Of a DNA stretch of 5,817 nucleotides, positions 1 through 5,053 are shown piece by piece; position 1 is the first letter of the stretch; each line of letters begins with the position of its first letter. The stretch is from NCBI GenBank assembly GCA_014378955.1, contig JACMMQ010000316.1, positions 1 through 5,817 on the forward strand. The letters are read 5' to 3'. Both the position numbers and the translations under genes were made by a program. The notes beneath the pieces were generated by a model. That model did no database searches, was not told where the DNA came from, and saw only the letters and a list, made by a program, of their open reading frames with translations. This DNA is from Clostridia bacterium. Lineage in GTDB: Bacteria > Bacillota > Clostridia > SK-Y3 > JACMMQ01.

Positions 1-1
1 A

Positions 2-451
2 CAGCTACATCTTGACGAAGTGCACGCGCAATTGCTCCCTGTGCAAAAGGTAGAACAGCTTGAAAGGCTCGAAAAACAAGCAAAAGGCAAGTTGCTCTTT
101 ATGGGTGACGGCATCAACGATGCGCCCGTGCTAGCCCGTGCAGACATAGGCGTAGCAATGGGTGGCGTAGGCTCAGACGCCGCCATAGAAGCCGCCGACA
201 TTGTCATTATGAACGACCAACCGTCCAAGCTGTTGCAAGCCATTTTAATTGCAAAAAAAACAAAACAAATCGTATGGCAAAATATTTGGTTCGCCTTTGG
301 CATCAAGGGCATCGTGCTGATCTTAGGTGCAGGCGGCATCGCCACCATGTGGGAAGCAGTTTTCGCCGACGTGGGCGTGACGGTGCTTGCGGTGTTAAAT
401 GCCATGCGTGTAATGCAAGGCGAAACCAAGTCCAATGAGGAAACCATTTGA
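2..451 (+). CDS. Heavy-metal-translocating P-type ATPase (Cd/Zn/Pb type, CadA/ZntA-like), C-terminal fragment
   Basis: This is the end of an integral membrane pump that uses ATP to export divalent soft metals (Zn, Cd, Pb). The reading frame is open from base 2, so the gene starts upstream of the window; 149 codons are visible. The P-domain hinge motif GDGINDAP lies at fragment residues 35-42, followed by the conserved DIGVAMG stretch. Two hydrophobic segments follow, at about residues 94-113 and 117-138. A lysine (residue 102, in GIKGIVL) and an aspartate (residue 123, in FADVGVTVL) sit where the PIB-2 subgroup (ZntA, CadA) has its metal-site Lys and Asp in the last two helices; this points to Zn/Cd/Pb rather than copper, which uses other residues. 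The C-terminus ends shortly after the last helix, as is usual. A GTG at 20 is an internal Val codon, not a start, because the upstream codons already match the family (DEVHAQLLP). The N-terminal metal-binding domain and phosphorylation site lie outside the window, so the exact metal is an inference. Confidence 0.95.
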   Translation, partial: QLHLDEVHAQLLPVQKVEQLERLEKQAKGKLLFMGDGINDAPVLARADIGVAMGGVGSDAAIEAADIVIMNDQPSKLLQAILIAKKTKQIVWQNIWFAFGIKGIVLILGAGGIATMWEAVFADVGVTVLAVLNAMRVMQGETKSNEETI

Positions 452-486
452 AAACACTATCCCAATTGTGCCGTTGTGGATGGTTT

Positions 487-592
487 ATACTAATCTCGAT
501 TAAAATCATAACCATCTGTCGGTCAGTGTTTCAAAACGCTGGCACGCGTTTTGCCTCCCTCCGCTGGTTATGTTTTAATCTGAGATTAGTAT
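487..592. repeat. 106-bp palindromic element with 28-nt inverted arms (MITE/REP-like)
   Basis: The left arm (487-514, starting ATACTAATCTC) and the right arm (565-592, ending GAGATTAGTAT) are reverse complements at 27 positions, broken only by one unpaired T in each arm (506 and 581). The 50-nt centre holds further dyads: 532-539 pairs with 546-553 (CAAAACGC/GCGTTTTG). No transposase is encoded. Size and symmetry fit a small non-autonomous mobile element or a dispersed intergenic palindrome. It lies between two convergent genes, and base 592 is also the last base of the AraC stop codon. A target-site duplication cannot be assigned with confidence; an AT at each end is possible but is also explained by the arms. 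It could serve as a two-way transcription barrier, since no other terminator is visible after either gene. The palindrome is read directly; its mobile nature is inferred, because copy number cannot be seen from one window. Confidence 0.8.
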
Positions 593-1419
593 TAGTTCAG
601 CTTTTTTAGAAGCTTATTAGGAGGGAAGCCGTAGTAGCGTTTAAATGCTTTTGAGAATGTATAGGCATCTACATAGCCTGTCATTTGCGCGGCTTCTTTT
701 ACGGAATATTTTTGTTCGCTTAAATATTCAAAAGCTGTTTTGAGCTTCAAGGTGCTTATGTAGTTATGGGGCGTAACGCCAAATGTAAATTTAAAGTAGG
801 AAATAAAATATTTTTCAGATAGATACATGAAATCTGATAGCATTTTTATGCTTAAAGGCTTGTCTATATTATTGTGGATGTACGCTAGCAGTTTTTCTAA
901 TTTCGGGTAGGAAGGATTGACTGCTAAGTGATTTGGGTGACAATTGTTTTGTGTCCTTTGAATGGCTATTCTTGAAATGAGCATCATTAAGCTTGCTTTG
1001 AGTAAAAGGGGTGTCATTGGCAAGTTGCGTCTAAATTGATCGCAATGGGTTAAAAAGACTTGCACCTCGCTATCTACATCTTTCGCATAGGTGCGTGCTA
1101 TCACATTGATGTGGTTTAAGGGTCTTGTATTTTCACCTAAACAAACATCAAAACGCATATACACAAAGGCACAGCTTTCGCTAATGGATGTTGCGGTATA
1201 GAGCTTTTGGGGATAAAAGAAAAACACATCGCCTACATTTAGCCTATAAGCACAACCATCCATTTGTACGTTTAGGCTTCCTTCTGTTATAACCCAAATA
1301 TCATAATTATCCTTGCTTTCGTGTTCAACCCAGCTTCTATCGTGCTTGATATAAGCGCAAATTTTTATGTCAAACTGCATTTGACTGCAAATTGCGTTCA
1401 CAACATCAAAATCGTGCAT
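592..1419 (-). CDS. AraC-family transcriptional regulator (cupin sensor + double helix-turn-helix)
   Basis: This is a cytoplasmic DNA-binding regulator of 275 residues, typical in length for AraC proteins that sense sugars. Residues of about 35-95 form a cupin-like ligand-binding domain, with the usual pattern of a strand, G(S)L, a turn and GDVFFFYP (63-70). The C-terminal ~100 residues are the AraC DNA-binding domain. The first helix-turn-helix is at about 189-217 (LSIKMLSDFMYLSEKYF). The second is at about 238-270, with the signature-like YSVKEAAQMTGYVDAYTFSKAFKR region and the usual FGxxP end (here YGFPP). The ATG at 1419 is preferred over an in-frame GTG at 1428, because the Shine-Dalgarno GAGGTGAT (1431 to 1424) overlaps that GTG and sits 8 nt before the ATG. 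The gene is divergent from the GH4 glycosidase, which suggests that it controls that enzyme and perhaps itself. Its base composition is visibly AT-richer than that of the metal ATPase and ecfA genes. The inducer is unknown. Confidence 0.93.
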   Translation of the reverse strand: MHDFDVVNAICSQMQFDIKICAYIKHDRSWVEHESKDNYDIWVITEGSLNVQMDGCAYRLNVGDVFFFYPQKLYTATSISESCAFVYMRFDVCLGENTRPLNHINVIARTYAKDVDSEVQVFLTHCDQFRRNLPMTPLLLKASLMMLISRIAIQRTQNNCHPNHLAVNPSYPKLEKLLAYIHNNIDKPLSIKMLSDFMYLSEKYFISYFKFTFGVTPHNYISTLKLKTAFEYLSEQKYSVKEAAQMTGYVDAYTFSKAFKRYYGFPPNKLLKKLN

Positions 1420-1423
1420 GCCT

Positions 1424-1431
1424 ATCACCTC
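1424..1431 (-). promoter_or_regulatory. Ribosome binding site that decides the AraC-regulator start
   Basis: On the minus strand the sequence is GAGGTGAT, an excellent match to the anti-Shine-Dalgarno region of 16S rRNA. Its GAGG core lies 8 nt before the ATG at 1419. Because it covers the alternative GTG at 1428, it supports the downstream ATG. Confidence 0.8.
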
Positions 1432-1463
1432 GAAGGAACGTAAAGATTTATACTACATAGGAA

Positions 1464-1492
1464 ATTATACCACACAACAACAGCACAATCAA
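1464..1492 (-). promoter_or_regulatory. Sigma-A-type promoter of the AraC-family regulator
   Basis: Read on the minus strand: a -35 box TTGATT (1492-1487, four of six consensus bases), a 17-bp spacer and a perfect -10 box TATAAT (1469-1464) with an extended TGG just before it. Transcription would begin near 1457, giving a leader of roughly 40 nt before the regulator's ATG. The spacing and the perfect -10 box make this the best promoter in the divergent region; it should work without an activator. Confidence 0.75.
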
Positions 1493-1495
1493 ACC

Positions 1496-1514
1496 TTTTG
1501 ACATGCTTTCAAAA
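1496..1514. promoter_or_regulatory. Candidate operator: 19-bp inverted repeat TTTTGA-N7-TCAAAA
   Basis: Two perfectly complementary 6-bp half-sites (1496-1501 and 1509-1514) are separated by 7 bp, 4 bp upstream of the regulator's -35 box and within the control region shared with the GH4 gene. It could bind a dimeric regulator. AraC proteins more often bind direct repeats, so another factor is possible, and a chance AT-rich palindrome is not excluded. Confidence 0.3.
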
Positions 1515-1547
1515 CAATTGTCCATTTATTTATTTGTCAGGATGTAC

Positions 1548-1553
1548 TATACT
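1548..1553 (+). promoter_or_regulatory. Candidate -10 box of the GH4 gene promoter, lacking a good -35
   Basis: TATACT at 1548-1553 matches five of six -10 consensus bases and lies 29 bp before the GH4 start codon. The expected -35 position 17 bp upstream (1525-1530) reads TTTATT, a poor match. TTGTC motifs occur at 1518-1522 and 1534-1538, flanking that position at a 16-bp offset. A good -10 with a weak -35 and repeated upstream motifs is the usual design of an activator-dependent promoter, fitting control by the divergent AraC protein. This is inference. Confidence 0.45.
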
Positions 1554-1563
1554 AGACGTAAAT

Positions 1564-1574
1564 AAAGGAAGGGA
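1564..1574 (+). promoter_or_regulatory. Ribosome binding site of the GH4 gene
   Basis: The purine-rich AAAGGAAGGGA ends 8 nt before the ATG at 1583 and supports that start. Another ATG at 1575 is too close to it and opens only a three-codon frame ending at 1586. Confidence 0.65.
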
Positions 1575-1582
1575 ATGATTTT

Positions 1583-2959
1583 ATGAAAAGTTATCCAAAG
1601 GTTGTTGTAATAGGTGCTGGAAGTTTGTTTTTTGGCAGACAGGCAATATGGCAAATGGTGCATTCGCCATATCTTCAAAATGGTATTCTTGCACTTGTTG
1701 ATACCGATGAAGCGGTGCTAAAAAAGATGTCTACCTTAGCAAGGATGGTAGTTGAACAGGAGGGCGTAAACCTTAAAATTGAGGCGTCTACAGACCGCAG
1801 AGAGGTGTTAAAAGACGCTGATTTCGTGGTGCTGAGCTTCGCGGAGAAGTCTGTTCTTTACCGAGGTATCGATTGTGAAATCAGTAAAAAGTACGGTATC
1901 ACGATGTGTTCAGGCGATACCATAGGACCTGGTGGAATCTTTCGATCAATGCGTGAATTGCCTGTGATTTTGCAGTGCGCAAAGGATGTAGAGGAGCTTT
2001 GTCCAGAGGCGTGGATTATTAACTATATTAATCCAACGACGGTCAACGGCATCGGTTTGAAAAGATATGCACCCCAGGTAAAAAGCTTTGCATTGTGCGA
2101 TGCACAGCATATGCCACATGCAAAGATAAACAATGCCGTAAGAGCAGGCATTATAAACGATGGAAGCGAATACACGGACGCTATTAATAAGGATTTTGAT
2201 TTAAGAATTGCAGGTGTCAATCACTTTACGTGGATGCTCAAGGCGACGTATAAGGGTGTTGATGTTATGCCGCAAATTGCACAGGCAATTAAAATACAAT
2301 CCGCAAAAGAAACAGAGGGCGGGGATCTAGATGCTAAGGCTGCGTATAATGAAAGTATTGGGTATGCACTATACGAAATATTTGGCAAAATTCCCACAGT
2401 TGTAGGACATACAAAGGAATATGTGCGTTTTTGGCAAGGGCATGGCGTAGCAACTGAAGCCATTCCGCCGCTTACCGTTTGGGAAACAGAACCTCGATAC
2501 AAACGGCATAGGGATATGTTTACACAGGTGGATGCGTTTATAACAGGCGAGACCCCTATTGCACAATATATGACGACATTTGCACCGGACCATGCAACAG
2601 ATATTATAGAAAGCATGATTGGAAACCTGCATAAACAGTTTAATATAAACACCTTTAATGCTGGTGCGGTGACCAATATGAGCGACGATGCATTTTTAGA
2701 GCTTTTATGTGACGTGGATATGAATGGTCCAAAGCCATTACCAGTAGGAGAAATGCCAAGGGGGTTAAGAGGCATGCAGGAGCTTGTTCTTGACACGCAT
2801 GAGTTTACTGCGCAAGCGGTTGCAACAGGCAGCTATGAATTGCTACGCCTTGCTATGCTGACAGACCCTCTTGTAAGCACAATTGCAGATGCAGAGGCAA
2901 TCATAAAAGAATTGCTGGAGGCAGAAAAGGACAACATCCCGCAAGGTTGGTACCGATAA
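1583..2959 (+). CDS. Glycoside hydrolase family 4 enzyme (NAD- and metal-dependent, alpha-glucosidase/alpha-galactosidase-like)
   Basis: GH4 enzymes cleave glycosidic bonds by a redox-elimination route that needs NAD+ and usually Mn2+; they are cytoplasmic. The 458-residue length is normal and there is no signal peptide. An N-terminal Rossmann fold shows VVVIGAGSLFFG (residues 7-18) with an acidic residue ending the second strand (Asp40, in ALVD). Family motifs follow: GDTIGPGGIFR (111-121), INPTT (149-153), the metal-ligand Cys172 in LCDAQ, and the metal-ligand His214 in GVNHFTW. The C-terminal part has FNAGAVTNMSDDA (358-370), PLPVGEMPRGLR (385-396) and TDPLV (427-431), all in the family order. 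The four-residue motif starting at the metal Cys, used to sort GH4 substrates, is CDAQ here. It matches none of the textbook fingerprints (CHEV, CHSV, CHGx, CDMP, CNVP), so the substrate is left open. The gene is divergent from an AraC regulator, with no transporter or phosphotransferase gene adjacent. Family assignment is firm; specificity is unknown. Confidence 0.93.
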   Translation: MKSYPKVVVIGAGSLFFGRQAIWQMVHSPYLQNGILALVDTDEAVLKKMSTLARMVVEQEGVNLKIEASTDRREVLKDADFVVLSFAEKSVLYRGIDCEISKKYGITMCSGDTIGPGGIFRSMRELPVILQCAKDVEELCPEAWIINYINPTTVNGIGLKRYAPQVKSFALCDAQHMPHAKINNAVRAGIINDGSEYTDAINKDFDLRIAGVNHFTWMLKATYKGVDVMPQIAQAIKIQSAKETEGGDLDAKAAYNESIGYALYEIFGKIPTVVGHTKEYVRFWQGHGVATEAIPPLTVWETEPRYKRHRDMFTQVDAFITGETPIAQYMTTFAPDHATDIIESMIGNLHKQFNINTFNAGAVTNMSDDAFLELLCDVDMNGPKPLPVGEMPRGLRGMQELVLDTHEFTAQAVATGSYELLRLAMLTDPLVSTIADAEAIIKELLEAEKDNIPQGWYR

Positions 2960-2977
2960 GGGTTAAAAAAATAATGG

Positions 2978-3006
2978 TTGAGTTTGGTTCAGTTTCGACG
3001 TATAAT
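2978..3006 (+). promoter_or_regulatory. Sigma-A-type promoter of mtnA
   Basis: A -35 box TTGAGT (2978-2983, four of six consensus bases), a 17-bp spacer and a perfect -10 box TATAAT (3001-3006). The start of transcription would be near 3013, giving a leader of about 35 nt, too short for a SAM riboswitch or T-box. This makes mtnA its own transcription unit, although read-through from the GH4 gene is possible because no terminator is seen between them. Confidence 0.7.
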
Positions 3007-3035
3007 AATGTTTGGAATAAGTACACCCAAGCATT

Positions 3036-3040
3036 GGAGG
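3036..3040 (+). promoter_or_regulatory. Ribosome binding site of mtnA
   Basis: A perfect GGAGG core lies 7 nt before the ATG at 3048 and supports that start. Confidence 0.75.
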
Positions 3041-3047
3041 ACAACCC

Positions 3048-4109
3048 ATGAACACAAACATTTTAAATATACAAAGCGTGCAGTTAGATGACGAACACGA
3101 TACCCTTTTGATATTAGACCAAACCAAATTACCCAATACGCATGTTGTGTTAAAGCTCAAAACGCCTGATGAAATATGGGATGCCATCTATCATTTGAAG
3201 GTAAGAGGTGCGCCAGCGATTGGCATTGCGGCGGCGTATGGGGTGTATTTGGGGGCAAAACAGCTGGATATAACGGATGTTGATGCATTTTTGGAGGCGT
3301 TTATCAAGCTCAAGCATTATTTCGCTTGCTCTCGCCCGACAGCGGTCAATCTTTTTTGGGCATTGGACAAAATGCAGGCATGTGTGAATGAAAACAAGCA
3401 TGTGAGCGTTTCAGATATAAAAATCGCCCTATTAGCAGTCGCGCATCAAATTAAGGACGAGGATGCGTTGGTGTGCAAAAGCATTGGGCAGCACGGCTTG
3501 ACCTTGCTTGAAAAAGATATGGGGCTATTAACACACTGCAATGCAGGACAGCTCGCCACGGCGAAATACGGTACAGCGCTAGCACCCATTTATCTAGGCT
3601 ATGAATTGGGCTACAATTTTAAAGTGTTTGCGGATGAAACAAGACCGTTGCTGCAGGGTGCACGCTTGACCGCCCATGAGCTGATGGCGGCAGGGGTGGA
3701 CATCACGCTCATTTGCGACAACATGGCGGCAACGGTTATGAAAAACGGCTGGGTGGATGCGGTGCTTGTAGGGTGTGACAGGGTAGCGGCAAACGGCGAC
3801 ACCGCCAACAAAATTGGTACATCAGGCGTGGCAATTTTAGCGAAGCACTATAACATTCCCTTTTATGTATGTGCGCCCACCGCCACCATTGATTTGCAGT
3901 GTGTGACAGGGGATGATATTGAAATCGAACAACGCAAAGCGGAAGAAATAACAGAGCAATGGTACACAGAGCGCATGGCGCCTGCAGGGGTCAAGGTGTA
4001 CAACCCAGCGTTTGACATCACCGATGCAAAGCTGATTACCGCTATTATTACCGAGAGTGGCATTGTGCGAGCACCGTATGAGAAAACACTTAACGGATTA
4101 TTCGAATAA
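3048..4109 (+). CDS. mtnA: S-methyl-5-thioribose-1-phosphate isomerase
   Basis: MtnA converts the aldose 5-methylthioribose-1-phosphate to the ketose 5-methylthioribulose-1-phosphate in the cytoplasm, a step of methionine salvage. In some bacteria the same enzyme also serves 5'-deoxyadenosine disposal (the DHAP shunt). The 353-residue length is typical. Visible motifs in order: ILDQTKLP (22-29), the substrate-loop motif RGAPAIG (53-59), SRPTAVNLFWALDKM (95-109), THCNAG with the catalytic Cys164, ATAKYGTAL (170-178), ETRPLLQGARLTAHEL (197-212), and GCDRVAANGDTANKIGT (242-258) with the catalytic Asp244 and the conserved Asn-Lys pair. IEIEQRKAEEIT (291-302) is the usual C-terminal motif. These features separate MtnA from its eIF2B-like relatives, though ribose-1-phosphate isomerases of the same superfamily share some of them. 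No kinase (mtnK), nucleosidase or aldolase gene lies beside it, so the pathway variant cannot be told. A strong terminator follows 2 nt after the stop codon. Confidence 0.95.
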   Translation: MNTNILNIQSVQLDDEHDTLLILDQTKLPNTHVVLKLKTPDEIWDAIYHLKVRGAPAIGIAAAYGVYLGAKQLDITDVDAFLEAFIKLKHYFACSRPTAVNLFWALDKMQACVNENKHVSVSDIKIALLAVAHQIKDEDALVCKSIGQHGLTLLEKDMGLLTHCNAGQLATAKYGTALAPIYLGYELGYNFKVFADETRPLLQGARLTAHELMAAGVDITLICDNMAATVMKNGWVDAVLVGCDRVAANGDTANKIGTSGVAILAKHYNIPFYVCAPTATIDLQCVTGDDIEIEQRKAEEITEQWYTERMAPAGVKVYNPAFDITDAKLITAIITESGIVRAPYEKTLNGLFE

Positions 4110-4111
4110 AC

Positions 4112-4155
4112 AAAAAATACAACCCACACGTTTATTGTGCGGTTGTATTTTTTTT
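4112..4155 (+). terminator. Rho-independent terminator of mtnA
   Basis: The hairpin pairs 4112-4124 with 4141-4153 (core AATACAACC/GGTTGTATT), continues with CACA/TGTG (4125-4128 with 4136-4139, one bulged C at 4140), has a 7-nt loop, and is followed by a run of eight T (4148-4155). The stem begins just after the mtnA stop codon. The matching A-run on the left side means it could also act on minus-strand transcripts. It isolates mtnA from the ecfA genes. Confidence 0.92.
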
Positions 4156-4195
4156 GGTTTTATGATAAGATGAATAAGATTATAGCGTAAATTAT

Positions 4196-4199
4196 GGAG
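4196..4199 (+). promoter_or_regulatory. Ribosome binding site of ecfA1
   Basis: GGAG lies 7 nt before the ATG at 4207. A promoter must lie between the mtnA terminator and this site, or overlap the terminator; TATGAT at 4161-4166 is a possible -10 box, but no convincing -35 was found. Confidence 0.6.
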
Positions 4200-4206
4200 A
4201 AAAAAC

Positions 4207-5046
4207 ATGATAGAGTTACAAAATGTCACATATGCGTACCACCATGACGAGCAAAACGACATGACACTGGTGCTTCGTAATATCAATTTAAATATCAAAC
4301 AGGGCGAATTTGTTGCCATTTTAGGGCACAATGGATCGGGCAAGTCTACCTTGGCAAAGCATTTGAATGGCTTGCTTTTACCAGAAGGTGGTAAGGTTTT
4401 GATCAAGGGCATGGACACCACAGACCTTTCGAAGCAGTGGGACATTCGCCAGACGGTGGGCATGGTATTTCAAAATCCTGACAACCAGATGGTCGCAACC
4501 ATTGTTGAGGAGGACGTCGCCTTTGGACCTGAAAATATGGGCGTGCCACCCTTGGAAATTAGACAGCGTGTGGATTTTGCGCTTAAAAAAGTGGGCATGT
4601 ATGATTATCGCCTACACGCACCGCACCTTTTATCAGGGGGGCAAAAACAGCGTGTTGCGATTGCAGGCGTGATTGCGATGCATCCGCAATGTATTGTTTT
4701 GGATGAACCCACCGCCATGCTTGACCCGATTGGTCGGCGTGAGGTCATCGAAACCATTAAAATGCTTAACCGCGAGGAAGGTATTACCGTTATTTTAATT
4801 ACGCATTTCATGGATGAAGCGGTGGAAGCGGATCGCATTGTCGTGATGGACAAGGGGAAAATTTTGATGGACGGTACGCCTATTACGGTGTTTTCCGAGG
4901 TGGAAGCGCTCAAGTCTGTGGGCTTAGATGTGCCACAGGTGACCGAGCTTGCGTTCGTCTTAAAGCAGAGTGGCTTTAACGTTGGTGCAGACATTTTAAC
5001 CGTGGAGCAGTGCATTGAAAGGCTTGTGGCATACAAGAAAGGATAA
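4207..5046 (+). CDS. ecfA1: Energy-coupling factor (ECF) transporter ATP-binding protein EcfA1
   Basis: EcfA1 is one of the two ATPases of the ECF module. It pairs with EcfA2 and the membrane scaffold EcfT to drive uptake by several exchangeable S-components for vitamins or metal ions; it acts on the inner face of the membrane. The 279-residue length is normal. Motifs in order: Walker [10 protein letters not shown] (40-48), Q-loop FQNPDNQMV (88-96), ABC signature LSGGQKQR (142-149), Walker B CIVLDEPT (162-169) with catalytic Glu167, D-loop MLDP (171-174), and switch His200 in LITH. The form QNPDNQ, together with its place first in a tandem ATPase pair, assigns it as the A1 (CbiO1) subunit. 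A C-terminal extension of about 60 residues follows, as in other EcfA proteins. The gene starts 52 nt after the mtnA terminator and is followed by ecfA2 after 7 nt, so the two are co-transcribed. The substrate cannot be read from the ATPases. Confidence 0.95.
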   Translation: MIELQNVTYAYHHDEQNDMTLVLRNINLNIKQGEFVAILGHNGSGKSTLAKHLNGLLLPEGGKVLIKGMDTTDLSKQWDIRQTVGMVFQNPDNQMVATIVEEDVAFGPENMGVPPLEIRQRVDFALKKVGMYDYRLHAPHLLSGGQKQRVAIAGVIAMHPQCIVLDEPTAMLDPIGRREVIETIKMLNREEGITVILITHFMDEAVEADRIVVMDKGKILMDGTPITVFSEVEALKSVGLDVPQVTELAFVLKQSGFNVGADILTVEQCIERLVAYKKG

Positions 5047-5053
5047 AATATTT

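Noticed and set aside
303..515. Minus-strand open frame overlapping the metal ATPase gene and reaching into the palindromic element
   Set aside because: The Trp- and Arg-rich translation has no family resemblance, and the plus strand encodes the conserved last helices of the ATPase.
1417..1428. GTG at 1428 as the start of the AraC regulator
   Set aside because: It lies inside the Shine-Dalgarno sequence GAGGTGAT. The ATG at 1419 has proper spacing from that site.
1575..1586. Tiny ATG frame of three codons overlapping the GH4 start (possible coupling peptide)
   Set aside because: Its ATG is almost touching the ribosome binding site and so is unlikely to be used; such short frames are expected by chance.
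2221..2796. Long open frame (191 codons) on the minus strand inside the GH4 gene
   Set aside because: The plus strand over the same bases encodes conserved GH4 motifs. The antisense translation is rich in Ser, Cys and Ile without recognisable domains and has no supporting ribosome binding site.
2960..2977. Terminator after the GH4 gene
   Set aside because: An A-run is present after the stop codon, but no stem followed by a T-run is seen on the plus strand.
2960..3047. SAM riboswitch or T-box leader upstream of mtnA
   Set aside because: The predicted leader is only about 35 nt and has no stable structure or conserved core, too short for either class.
4605..5036. Open frame of 143 codons on the minus strand inside ecfA1
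   Set aside because: It is the shadow of the ecfA1 coding frame, which carries the ABC signature, Walker B and H-loop in this stretch. The antisense product resembles no known protein.
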